A stretch of 64,000 nt of DNA, taken from assembly GCA_963754645.1 (NCBI GenBank), contig CAVWGP010000011.1, positions 1,240,001-1,304,000 of the forward strand, read 5' to 3'. Origin of the DNA: CAVWGP01 sp963754645. Its GTDB lineage: Bacteria > Pseudomonadota > Alphaproteobacteria > Bin65. Shown piece after piece: positions 16,891 through 27,592 of the stretch. The notes beneath the pieces were generated by a model. That model saw only the letters and a list, made by a program, of their open reading frames with translations, did no database searches and had not been told where the DNA came from. Both the position numbers and the translations under genes were made by a program. Every line of letters begins with the position of its first letter. Position 1 is the stretch's first letter.

Positions 16891-18694
16891 CTAGACCATC
16901 GCCGCGACGTAGCCGCCATTGTGGAACAGCTCGGTGCCGTAGCGCGCCTCGCGCCGGAGGCGGGCGGTTTCGGCCGCGTCGAGTTCGAAATCGTCGCGCG
17001 CGACCGCCGCCACGCCGTAATCGGCGCGCGCACTGTCGGCGCTGACATAGCCGGCGCGCACGTCGGCGAGCACGCGCGCTGCCTCGCGGTCGAAGGGATG
17101 GCCCCAGCCGCCGCCGCCGCAGGTTTCCATGCGGATGATGTCGCCATTCTTGACGATGACGCTGTCCGAGAGCGGCGGCACCGCTATCGCGCGCTCGGTG
17201 CCGGGATTGACGATGCAGCGGCCGGCGCGGCCGGCTTGGCCGCCCTTGACGCCCCAGGCCGGATTGACGATGCCGTCGATGCGGATCGCGAGCATGGCTT
17301 CGGGCCCGAGCCACAGCACCTCGCGGACCACGCCCGCGCCGCCGCGCCAACGCCCCGGACCGGCCGAATCCAATCGCATCTCGTAGCGCAGCAGGCGCAG
17401 CGGGATACATCTGGTCGAGAAATTCGGCGGGATTGTTTTCCTGCGCCACGTAATAGACGCCGTCATGGCCGTCGGCGAACGGCCGCGCGCCGTGGCCGAC
17501 GCCGACGCCGTCGGCGATCAGGAAGGGCTGGCCGGTCGCCTTGTCGTGGCCGCGCAGGAAAAAGATCGAATAGGCCGCGCTCGCCGCCACCGACTCCCCG
17601 CCCGAGGCGACGTTCATCAGCCCGGCGCAGACGTTCTGCACCCGGATCATGGTCAGGCCGCGCTGGTTGAGCGGCGCCGGGAATTTCGGCTGCACCAGGC
17701 TGCCCTCGCGCACCTTGACTTCGTCGACCGCGTGCATGGCGCCCTCGTTGATGAGCAGCGAGGGATCGCGCGCCATGGCGTAGATGCCGAACACCATGCG
17801 CGGCACGGCGGGGTTCATCAGGAAATTGACCGGGCCCGGCGCCTGGTCGTCGGTGCGCGTCGTGTCGATCGAAATTTTATCGGGCGTCACGTCGAGCGTC
17901 ATGCGGATCTTGAACGGGCCGTTGCCCTGGCCGTCGCCGTCGATGGCGTCGGCGAAATCGTAGCGGCCGGGGCGGAAGGTTTCGCGCAATTGCCTGACCA
18001 TGCCGTCGCGCGTCTGGCGGTTGAGCTTGCGGAACGCGTCTTCCACCATATCGGCGCCGAAGCGCTCGAACAGCTCGATGAAGCGCTTGTCGCCCAGGCG
18101 CACGGCGGCGATCATGGCGCGGATGTCGCCCTTGAGCTCCTCGGGGAAGCGGCTGTTGCGCAGGAAGATGCGGTAGATTTCCTCGTTGATGACGCCCTCG
18201 CGGTAGAGCCGCACCGGCGGGATCATGATACCTTCCTGGAAAATGTCGGTCGCGGTCGGCGACATCGAGCCCGGCCAGGCGCCGCCGATATCGTTGAAAT
18301 GCGCCCAGCTCTGCGAGAAGCCGACGAGGCGCCCCTGGTAGTAGACCGGCGCCGCGAACACCTGATCGGGCGAATGCGAAACGCCGCCCTTCGAGGCGTA
18401 GCAATCATTGTACCAATAGAGATCGCCGGGCCGCATCTCCTGGCTCGGGTAGTAATCGAACAGCGGCTGGATGATGTGGCCGAAGATCGGCAGGTTGGTG
18501 CCGGTGATGAGGGCGCCTTGCGGATCGAAATAGCCGGCGAAGAAATCCTTCTTCTCGCGGATCACGGGCGAAACGGCGGTGCGTTCCAGCAGCGTTTCCA
18601 TCTCGAGCTGCGCCGCGCGCAGGCTGCCCTTAACGATCTCAAGCGTGACGGGATCGCAGGTTTTCGGTTTCGTCGCGTGCGCGATGTCGTTCAT
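16891..18694 (-). CDS. hyuB: Hydantoinase/oxoprolinase subunit B (HyuB), one frameshift
   Basis: Reconstructed at about 600 residues, the normal HyuB length. The N terminus CDPVTLEIVKGSLRAAQLEM and REKKDFFAGYFDPQGALITG are diagnostic, as are HSPDQVFAAPVYYQGRL and the C-terminal GGGGWGHPFDREAARVLADV. The frame shifts near 17403, equivalent to one extra C, after FLDQMYP. ATG at 18694 has only a weak site. It forms the ATP-dependent ring-opening complex with HyuA, translated next. Substrate unknown; hydantoins, 5-oxoproline and caprolactam are family substrates. Confidence 0.85.
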
Positions 18695-18856
18695 GGTCTC
18701 GGCCCTGGGTTCAAGTTGCGGGTGAAGCGCGCTTGCGCGGCGGCAAGATACGCGGCGCGGCGGCGCTTGGCCAGCCACGCGGCGCATGGCGGCTCCGCGA
18801 TTGTCGCCGGGGGTGAAACCATCATGCTCCCAACAAAGCAAGCTCGGTCTGGCGTC

Positions 18857-18942
18857 GTAGGGGCGCGCGGCGCGCGCCCGGCTTCATGACGGGCAAGGCA
18901 TCAGCGCATGGCATTCCGAGGGCGCGCGCCGCGCGCCCCTAC
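18857..18942. repeat. GTAGGGGCGCG inverted repeat doublet
   Basis: Two 23-base arms, 18857-18879 and 18920-18942, are perfect reverse complements separated by 40 bases. Each arm begins GTAGGGGCGCGCGG and its GC core is itself nearly palindromic, so the DNA can form one large hairpin or two small ones. It fills the gap between hyuB and the M28 peptidase gene and resembles REP-type doublets. No coding potential; nothing else is seen between 18695 and 18988. Confidence 0.75.
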
Positions 18943-18988
18943 GCCATGACGGCGCGCTCAATTCTGCCCAAATAGCCGCCGCGCCGCG

Positions 18989-20724
18989 CTATCCCGCCGC
19001 CGCCTCCGCCTTGCGCTTGGCCTCGCGCAGCGCGGCCACCAGCCGGTTCTGGCCGCGGCGCAGGTGGTTGACGGCGAAGCCGCGCTGGGATTCGGACATG
19101 GGGCCGAGGTCGGCCGCCGCCGCGATCGCGGGCAGGGGCGGCATCGGCACCGCGGGGTCGTGGCGGAAGCGCGACATCGCGCGTGTAGTTGATCGGCACG
19201 AGGATGCGCGCGAGATCGGCGATCAGCGCGTTGGCGCGCGAGCCGGCACTGATCTTAGCCGGCCACGGCGGCGTAGAAGCGTTCGAGCGCGGCTTTCGAG
19301 CTCCTCGGCCGCGTTGCGCGAGGCGCCGAGATCGAAGGCGTTGCCCGCCGCCTTCTGGTATTCGTCGATGGTCTCGAGCGAATTCCGCGGCGATGGCGCG
19401 CCAATCGAACGGCAGGATGTCGGCGTTGGCGATGCGCAGCACGACGGCCGAGATAGACCTTGATGTCGCGCAGCAGGATGTCGCGGTCGGCGATCTCGAG
19501 CGTGTCGTTCTCGGTGTGCCAGGCGATGTTGCCGCCGCAGCCGCCGACCGCGTAGTAGCCCTTCTTCCGCGCGCTGCTCGTCCGGCATGGTCGAGCTACA
19601 GCATGATCAGGCTCGAAATGCCGATATTGTTGAAGGAGTAGTCGCCGGCGCGGTGCGGCCGCTCGCCTTGCGCCGGCTTGCCCGGCGACCTCGCGGATCA
19701 CCGATTGGGCGAAGGCCTCGGTCTCCTTCATCCAGGAAATGTCCTTGAACTCGGTCGCCCAGCGGCAGCCGGGCGAATCGCAATTGATCTGCGCCACGCA
19801 GTTCTCGTCGAGGTCGATGGCGAACTCGTCGGCGAACCAGGTCGTGCCGGCGTAGCGGCCGGTCGAATGTCCCGGCCACCAGGCGATGCGCACCGAGCGC
19901 TTGAGCTTGGCGCGGTGCTTCCACAGCACGCGGGCGATTTCCAGCAAGGTCGCGTCGCCCGTGGCGTTGTCGCCGACGCCGACATCCCAGGAATCGTAAT
20001 GGCCGTGCAGCAGGACGAATTTTTCCGGCTGCTCCGAGCCGCGAATATCGACGACGGGCAGTTTCTGGCGGTACCAGCCTTCCTCGAGCTTGGTGACGAT
20101 CGTCGCGCGGCCGCCGCGCTCGGCGAGCGCGATCAGCGCCTTGCCGTCGGGATTGTTGACCGCGGCCACCGGAATGCCGGGCTTCCGCGGCAAATCGTCG
20201 AGATCGGGCGTGCCCCAGATCGAGGTGCAGATGCCCCAATGAATATCGACGCCGGGATTGACCGCGATCACGCCGATCGCGCCCTTCTGCTCGAATTCCT
20301 GCATCTTCTGCGGAAACGCGAAGCCCTCGGAAATCACGATCTTGCCGCGCAGCCGATCGGGCGCCGACAGCGCCGGATCCTGGTTCTTCGCGAACAAGGT
20401 CGATACCGATTTGGAATAGGCGGCGGGCACATAGACCAGTTCGCCTTCGAGCCCGTTGGGCAGGCTCACCGAATAGGCCGGAGGCTTGGCGCGATAGGTC
20501 TTGCCCTCGGCGCGCACCGCGGCCTCGAACGGGACGCTGAGATAAATCTCGGGCTCCAGCACCGTCGCCGGCACGCCGTGGCGCTTCAAGCGCTCGACGA
20601 TCATGTCGCCGGCGGCGTTCACGTCGGCCGGCTTCCAACGCGGGAAGGCGGAGAATTTTTCGGTCAGTTCCCACGGCGCATCGAGCGTCACGTCGCCGAG
20701 CACGGTGTCGAGATTGTCGGTCAT
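18989..20724 (-). CDS. M28-family zinc peptidase with PA domain, eight frameshifts at the 3' end
   Basis: The first 1040 bases read cleanly: a mixed N-terminal region, a protease-associated domain (around SKSVSTLFAKNQDPALSA to IGVIAVNPGVDIHWG), then the M28 catalytic core with LLHGHYDSWDVGVGDNATGD and later WHTENDTLE as zinc-ligand segments. The last third is broken by shifts near 19178, 19257, 19295, 19381, 19448, 19567, 19598 and 19682, each equal to one extra base; removing them gives about 575 residues ending EAKRKAEAAAG. No signal peptide, so it probably trims imported peptides in the cytoplasm. It is the last gene of the dipeptide transporter operon; ATG at 20724 has a GGAGGA site. Confidence 0.8.
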
Positions 20725-20747
20725 GGTCGTTTCCTCCGGTGCAAGCG

Positions 20748-21723
20748 TCAAACGAAATGGCATGCGACGCGCCGGCCGGGGCCGACCGGGCGCAGCGCGG
20801 GAATCTCCTCGGCACAGCGCGGCGCCGCGATCGGGCAGCGGTCGCGGAAGCGGCAACCCGAGGGCGGGTTGCGCGCATCGGGCACATTGCCCGTGATCGG
20901 CAGCGGCTCGTGCGATTGGTCGACGCGCGGCACCGGCACGGCCTTGACCAACGCCCGCGTGTAGGGATGCAGCGGCTCGCGCACCACGGCCTCGGTCGGC
21001 CCGTCTTCGACGACGGTGCCGAGATACATCACCAGCGTGCGGGCGCAGATGTAGCGCACCAGCGCGAGATCGTGCGAAATGTAGAGCGCCGCGAGGCCGA
21101 GCTTGTCGCGCACGTCGCGCAGCACGTTGAGCACGCCGGCGCGCACGCTGACATCGAGCATCGACACCGGCTCGTCGGCGACGAGAAATTCCGGCTCGAG
21201 AACCAGCGCGCGCGCCAGCACGACGCGCTGCAATTGGCCGCCCGAAAGCTGATGCGGGTACGTGTCGCCGTAGCGCGCCAGCGGCGGCAGGCGCACGCGC
21301 TCGACGGCGCGCGCGATGCGCGCTTCGTGCTCGGGTTCGGGAACCTTGGCGTTGACCAGCGGCTCGGCGATCGCGCGCCGGATGGTGAAGCGCGGGTTGA
21401 GCGCGTCGAACGGGTTCTGGAACACCAATTGCGCGCGGCGGCGAAACGCGCGGCGCTGTTCGGCATCGTGGCTGCCGAGGTCCTGGCCGTCGAAGCGGAT
21501 CGTGCCCGCCGTCGGCTTCACGAGATTGAGCAGGAGCCGGCCCGTCGTCGTCTTGCCGCAGCCCGATTCGCCGAGCAGGCCCACCGATTTCGCCGCGCTC
21601 GATGGCAAGCTCGACGCCGTCCACCGCGCGCACCACGGGCCGCGCGCCGCGCATCACCTCGGCGATGCCGCGCGCGGCGCGGAAATGCTTGGTCAACCCG
21701 CTGGTTTCTACGAGCGCAGCCAC
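20748..21723 (-). CDS. Dipeptide-type ABC transporter ATPase (DppF/OppF), one frameshift
   Basis: Reconstructed at 324 residues. Walker A is GESGCGKTT, signature LSGGQLQR, followed by a degenerate Walker B (EFLVADEPVSMLDVS), and the oligopeptide-family tail PPSGCRFRDRCPIAAPRC that binds an iron-sulfur cluster in some members. The reading frame shifts near 21589 between AIERGE and SVGLLGESG, equal to one extra A. GTG at 21723 overlaps the end of the DppD-like gene by 16 bases, so the two are coupled. It powers peptide import together with the preceding ATPase. Confidence 0.85.
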
Positions 21724-22716
21724 GTCTCGACCTTTCCGGCGCGCTCGCGCAACGCCGGCGCCTCGGCCAGGCGCCAGCACGCGGCGGTGTGATCGGTGCC
21801 CGCCGCTTCGGTCGGCGGCGTTTCCGCGCGGCAGCGCTCGATGGCGAACGGGCAGCGCGGGGCGAAGCGGCAGCCCTTCGGCGGATCGACGCAGATCGGG
21901 CGGATCGCCCTCGATCGGCACCAACGCGCCGCCGCGCGTTCGAGATCGGGAAAGGCGTTGGTCAGGCCCATCGTGTAGGGATGGCCGGGGCGCTCCAGCA
22001 CCGTCGCCGTCGAGCCCGCTTCGACGACCTCGCCGGCATACATCACGACGATGCGGTCGCACACATAGGCGACGACGCTGATATCGTGGGTGACGAGGAT
22101 CATCGAAAGGCCCAGGCGCTGCTGCAAATCGCGCACCACATCGAGGACCTGGCGCTGCACGATCACGTCGAGCGCCGTCACCGGCTCGTCGGCGATCACG
22201 AGCTTCGGCTCCAAGGCCAGGGCCAGGGCGATCGCCGCGCGCTGGCGCATGCCGCCCGAAAATTGATGCGGATAGTCGTTGAGCCGCTTGGCGTCGATGC
22301 CGACGAGGTCGAACAGTTCGGCCGAGCGCTTGCGCGCGGCGCCGCGGTTGGCGCCGCCGCGCTCGACCAGGACTTCCTCGATCTGGCTGCCGACGCGGTA
22401 GACCGGATCGAGCGAGTTCATGGCGCTCTGCGGCACGAAGGCGAAATCGCGCCAGCGCATGGCGGTATCGGCGCGCGGCGACAGTTTCAGGAGGTCGCGC
22501 CCGTCGAAATGGATGGCGCCCGCCGGGATCGAGGCGTTGCGCGCCATGACGCCGGTGATGGCGCGCGCGAGCGTGGTCTTGCCGCAGCCCGATTCGCCGA
22601 CCAGGCCGACAACCTCGCCCTCGGGCACGGCGAAGCTGGCGCCGTCCACCGCGCGCACCGTGCCGCGCGGCGTCTTGTAGTCGAACGTGAAGCTGTTCGA
22701 CCGCGAGGAGCGCCAC
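21708..22716 (-). CDS. Dipeptide-type ABC transporter ATPase (DppD/OppD), frameshifted
   Basis: Reconstructed at 334 residues. It holds GESGCGKTTLARAITGV, FVPQSAMNSLDPVYRVG, FSGGMRQRAAIALALALEPK, LVIADEPVTALDV and the C-terminal DPPKGCRFAPRCPFA. Frame changes occur near 22695, 21938 and 21903; the last two enclose a short out-of-frame stretch just before the Cys-rich tail. GTG at 22716 follows the DppC stop by four bases. It pairs with the DppF-like ATPase downstream. Confidence 0.82.
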
Positions 22717-22720
22717 GCCG

Positions 22721-23665
22721 CTAATCCTTGAGCTTCGGAAACAGGAGCTCCTCGTAGCCGCGGCTGATGAAGAACCCGCCGACGACGACGAGCACGATGC
22801 AGATGCCGGGCGGCACGAACCAGTTGTAGTCGCCGCGCGACAGGGCCTGGGACACGAAGGCGTCCTGCAGCATGTAGCCCCACGACACCGCGTCCGAGGG
22901 GCCGAAGCCGAGGAAGCTCGACGCTCGCCTCGGTGAGGATCGCCCAGCCGACCGCGATCGAGCCGTAGAGAAACGACAGCGGCAGGATGTTGGGCGCCAC
23001 GTGGACGAACAGGATGCGCCATATCGTGGCGCCGGTGACGCGCGCCGCCTCGACAAGGCGCGCTCGCGCACCGTCAGCACCTGGCTGCGCATGACGCGCG
23101 CCGGTATTCGGCCACAGCAGCAGGGCGACCGCCATGACGATGTTCCACGTGTTCGGCTCGAGAAAACCGGCGAGCACGATGATGAAGGGCAGGAACGGGA
23201 TGCCGAGCGCGATATCGCCGACCCGCATCAGCAGCGAATCGACCCAGCCGCCGAAATAGCCCGACAGCAGCCCGACCAGCGTGCCGAGCGCCACGACGAC
23301 GACGGCGGCGCTCAAGCCCGACGATCAGCGCCGCTGCGCGTGCCGAAGACGAGCTGGGAGAAGATGTCGCGGCCGAGATTGGTCGTGCCGAGCAGGAAGC
23401 GGCTGTCGGCCGGCATGTTGGTGGCGACGCGGCCGTTGGCGCGGTAGAGGATTTCGAGCGGATCGTGCGTCGCCAGCTGGTCGGCGAAAATCGCGACGAA
23501 CACGAACACGGCATAGATCAGAATCCCGACGAACGCAAAGGGATCGCGGCGCGGCATGGCGAGAAGGCGCGCCAGCCGGCGCTTGGCCGCCGGCGCCGCG
23601 ATGACCGGGACGACCGGCGGCGGATCGGCGGCATAGGCTTCGGCGCGATCAGGCGGCGCGACCAT
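22721..23665 (-). CDS. Dipeptide-type ABC permease (DppC/OppC), frameshifted
   Basis: Reconstructed at about 312 residues in three alternating frames. Recognisable parts are the N-terminal cytoplasmic segment and first helix (FVGILIYAVFVFVAIFADQL), TTNLGRDIFSQLVFGTR, the helix region VVVVALGTLVGLLSGYFGG, the EAA loop LVEAARVTGATIWRILFVHV and the closing SWGYMLQDAFV segment. Shifts lie near 23335, 23312, 23104, 23058 and 22920; all but the fourth equal one extra base. The ATG at 23665 overlaps the upstream permease gene. It would form the membrane channel with DppB. Confidence 0.78.
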
Positions 23666-24634
23666 GGGACACCCGCGGATCGAGAGCGACATAGAGCAGA
23701 TCGGCGACGAAATTCATGACGACGAGGGCGCACGGCGACCAGGAGAAACGCGCCCTGCGCCAGCGGATAGTCGCTCGACGACACGGCGCTGACCAGCATG
23801 CGCCCGAGTCCGGGCCAGCTAAACACGATCTCGACCACGACGTTGCCGCCGATCAGAGGCGCCGAAGCCGAGCGCGAAGGCCGTGACCACCGGCAGCAGC
23901 GCGTTGCGCGCGGCGTGGTGCAGCACGATGCGCCGCTCCGTCAGCCCCTTCATCCGCGCCATGGTGATGAAGTCCTCGCTGCATGACGTCGAGCATGTTC
24001 GAGCGCATGAGCAACAGCGGCAGGCCCTGCAGATAAAGCGCCAGCGTCAGCGCCGGCAGCGCCAGATGCCGCAGGAAGTCGAGCGACAGTCATGCGGTGC
24101 CCACTCGCTCGGGTAGAACGATCCCGGACTGTTGGCGCCGCCCGAGGGGAACCAGCCGAGATTGAAAGCGAAGATCGACAGCAGCACCATGCCGAGCCAG
24201 AATTCCGGCGCCGCGCGCGTGCCCAGCACGATCGGGATGGCGATGCCCTCGAACACGCTGCCGCGATTCCAGGCGATGCCAGGCGCCAACGACGATGCCG
24301 AACACATAGGCGATGACCAGACCCGTCAGCGTCAGCGCGATCGTGTTCGGGAACGCGCGCGGCGATGATGCCGAGCACCGGCTGTTTTTGAAAGAACGAA
24401 ACCCCGAGTTCGCCCTGCAGCAGATTGCCGAGATAGATGAAATATTGCTGCCACAACGGACGATCGAGCCCGAATTGGGCCCGGATCGCCCGTTGGGCAG
24501 TCCTCGGTCAGCGCTTCGCTGATATAGGCGGCAAGCGGATCGCCCGGCATGAGCCGGAACATGAGGAACAACAAGGTGACGACGGCCCACAGCACGAAAA
24601 GGCTGTGCAGCAGCCGTTGCCCGATGAAGCGCAT
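23649..24634 (-). CDS. Dipeptide-type ABC permease (DppB/OppB), frameshifted
   Basis: Reconstructed at about 325 residues. The N terminus MRFIGQRLLHSLFVLWAVVT then LMPGDPLAAYISEALTED is typical of DppB. Later parts include LQGELGVSFFQKQPVLGII, LAPGIAWNRGSVFEGIAIPI, RSNMLDVMQ, then EDFITMARMKGLTERRIVLH and VEIVFSWPGLGRMLVSAV, all in family order but spread over three frames. Shifts lie near 24500, 24362, 24285, 24089, 23977, 23855 and 23729. Stop overlaps the DppC start. It is the most heavily disrupted gene relative to its length after the M28 gene. Confidence 0.78.
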
Positions 24635-24682
24635 GTCGGTTCCCGCCGCCCGCGCCCGCGCCGAAAATCGGCGCGCCGCGGT

Positions 24683-26390
24683 TTAGTTGGGGCTCAGCGT
24701 TTCCTTGACGCCGGACGGATAGTGGAGCTTGCCGCCGACCATGCGATAGCCGGACTTTTCCAGCAGGTCCTTGGCCATCTGGAAGCCGGTTTTCATATTG
24801 TCGACCTCGCTCGCGTGCCAGAACTTGAGCGCCGGCGACACGTGCGAATTGGCCGCCACGGCATAGCCGTTCCAGGCCGCGTCCACCATAACCTTGCGGT
24901 CGATGGCGAGCGACAGCGCCTTGCGGAAATTCGGATCGTTGAACGGTGCGCGCCGCAGGTTGAAGGCCGTGTACTCGAAGCCAAGATCGACCTCGGCCTT
25001 GACCACGATGTTCGGCGTTTCCTTCGCCATCTTTTCCAGCACTTCGGCGTCGCCGCCGTAATCGGCCAGGAAGTTGATTTCGCCGCGGCGCAGCATGCCG
25101 ATCGTGGCTTCGGGATTGGGCACGATGCGCAGCACCCAGCGCTCCATCTTCGGCGGCGAGAAGTGCGTCGGGTTGCGGTCGAGGACGACCTCTTCCTGGC
25201 CGCGCGAGCGCACCAGTTTGAACGGCCCGGAACCGACCGCCGACGGATTGGTCAGGGCCTCGGCATTCTCGGGCTTGCCCATCGAGATCCTTCATCACCG
25301 GTTCCCAAATATGTTTCGGGATGAGATTGATCTTCGCGAGCGAGGCGGTGACGAAGGCGGCGTTCGGCTGCTTCAAGGTGAAGCGCACCGTGCGCTCGCC
25401 GGTCTTTTCCATCTTGGCGATGTCGGCGACGAAGGGCCGGTACATCGGCACCTTGGGCGTCTTCTTGCCGTCTTTCTCGTCTTCAATTCCCGGCGCCTCG
25501 AAGGAATACATGATGTCCTCGGGCGTCACCGGCTTGCCATCGTGCCACGTCATGCCTGCGCGGATCGTGGCGTCGAGCGTGGTCGGGTTGACCCATTCGA
25601 GCTTCTCCGCGGACCAATTCCGCGGCAGGCCGTCGGCGCCGACGCGGGCGAGGCGATCCCAGATCAGCTCGGTCACCCACGAACTGGTGCCGCCGGCGAT
25701 GAACAGCGGGTTGATCGCCAGCACCGGTTCGGCGGCATTGAGCACCATCTGCTTCACGTCGCCTTTCGGCGCCGCTTGGATGAAGGTCCAGAAATTGCGC
25801 AGGCCGATGCCGCTCTGATTGACGATCGTGGCTTCGTCCCACACCGCCTTGTTGAAGGCCTTGACGTGCGTCGGATGCACCAGGAAAGCCTGCGCCTGGT
25901 CCTGGTCGATGAGCATCTGCGCCTGGCGCACCAGGTCTCGGCGCTTCTCCACGTCGGTCGCCTGACGCTGCGCTTCCGCGATCTTGTCATAGGCAGGATT
26001 GTTGTAGCCGATGAAGTTGAAGCCCTTGGCCGCGGTCGACGAATGATAGAGATTGAAGACGAGCTCGTCGGGATCGCTGCGCTCGGGGCGGCCGACCATG
26101 CGCCACATGGTCATGTCCCACTTCTCGCGCTCGTTCCATACAACCTGGACGTGCTGTTGCCAGGGTAGCGAGCGGATCTCGATCTCGAGGCCGAGCTTGC
26201 GCCACTCTTGGGCGATGAGCTGCCCGGCCTGGTAGGCCTGCGGGTTCTGGCCCTGCGGCCAGGAGATTAGGATGATCTTGCGAATGCGGTCGCCCGCTTG
26301 CTGGGCAAACGCCGCTGGCGCGCCGGCGGCAAGTGCGAGCGCGGACACCGACATGGTCAAAACGGTGCGACGCGGCAGATTTTTCAGCAT
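24683..26390 (-). CDS. Peptide-type ABC substrate-binding protein (SBP family 5), one frameshift
   Basis: Reconstructed at 568 residues, first gene of the dipeptide transporter operon. A signal peptide is clear (PRRTVLTMSVSALALAAGAP ending AFAQ). SBP_bac_5 features include LIWDRLARVGADGLPRNWSA, LDATIRAGMTWHDGKPVTPE and the C-terminal region RKALSLAIDRKVMVDAAWNG. The frame shifts near 25283 between VMKDL and MGKPENAE, equal to one extra G. ATG at 26390 has a GGGAGGA site. The ligand could be a peptide or another linear nitrogenous compound. Confidence 0.85.
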
Positions 26391-26537
26391 GGAGTCCTCC
26401 CTATGAAGTTGCAGCCTTGCGAGCGGCTGCGCTGACAATATTGGCGCGGCTTGATTTTGCGCTCCATCCCGGCCCAAGTTAGAAAACGGGCAGGCGAGGC
26501 GGCAAGCCTTCGATTCTCGATATTTTATGGCACGGGC

Positions 26538-26558
26538 CCGAGAGTCAACGGCTCTCGG
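26538..26558. other. Hairpin in the divergent promoter region
   Basis: CCGAGAG and CTCTCGG form a perfect 7-base stem with a 7-base loop, 25 bases before the oxidoreductase start and in the gap divergent from the dipeptide-binding protein. It might be an operator or a leader hairpin; nothing in the sequence decides between them. Confidence 0.4.
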
Positions 26559-26583
26559 ACACGCCGCGGGCAGGGACATCGGG

Positions 26584-27583
26584 ATGCGGGCAGCTTATTA
26601 TGAAGAAGACAGGACCGGCGCGCGAGGTGCTCTTGGTCCGGGACATGGCCGATCCGGCCCCGGCTGGCGGCGAGGTGCTGGTCCGCATCCGCGCCTCGGG
26701 CGTGAATCCGACCGACGTCAAGAGCCGCGGCGGCTGGCGCGGCATGAAAATGCCGTTCCCGCGCGTCATCCCGCATGGCGATGGCGCCGGCGAGATCGTC
26801 GCCGCCGGCGCCGGGGTCGATCGCGCGCGCATCGGCCAGCGGGTTTGGCTCTACAACGCCGTCAACCTTTACAATGCGAGCCGCGCCTTCGGCACGGCGG
26901 CCGAACTCTGCGCCCTGCCTTCGGAACAAGCGATTGATTTACCTGGTGAACTCGATTTCGCCATCGGCGCTTGCCTCGGCATCCCAGCCTGCACCGGGCA
27001 TCGCGCGGTGTTCGCCGATGGGCCGGTGGCGGGGCAGACGATCCTGGTCCAGGGCGGCGCCGGCGCCGTCGGCCACTATGCGGTGCAATTCGCCAAGCTC
27101 GGCGGCGCCCGCGTCATCGCCACGGTTAGCTCGGAGGCCAAGGCCGCCCATGCCAAGGCCGGCGGCGCCGATGCCATTGTCGACCGCAAGCGCGAGGAGG
27201 TCGTCGCGCGGGTCATGGAACTCACCGGCGGCGCCGGCGTCGAGCGCATCGTCGAAGTCGATTTCGGCGCCAATCTCGCCATCGACGTGCCGCTTATCAA
27301 ACCGAACGGCATTATCGCGTCGTATTCCTCGACCGCCGTGCCCGAGCCGGTGTTTCCCTATTATCCGCTGGCGTTCAAGGGCGTCACGGTCCGACTGGTG
27401 CAAGGCTTCAACCTGCCGCCCGCAGCCCGCCGCGCCGCGATCGACGATATCGCGCGCTGGTCCGCAAGCGGCCGATTGCGCCATCCGATCGGCGCGCGCG
27501 TCCCCTTCGCCGACATCGCCCGCGCCCACGAGCTGATGGAAAGCGGCGGCATGATCGGGAATATCGTCGTCGAGATCGGGTGA
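26584..27583 (+). CDS. Quinone oxidoreductase-like MDR protein, frameshift near the start
   Basis: A zinc-free medium-chain dehydrogenase/reductase that would reduce quinones or enones with NADPH. The core reads VLVRIRASGVNPTDVKSRGG, then QTILVQGGAGAVGHYAVQFA, the nucleotide-binding motif. The usual family N terminus MRAAYYE-KTGPAREVLLV is present if one extra G near 26604 is ignored, so ATG at 26584 is taken as the true start and gives 332 residues; the uncorrected frame could begin only at 26600. It is divergent from the peptide-binding protein. Confidence 0.82.
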
Positions 27584-27592
27584 GGGCCGCGC

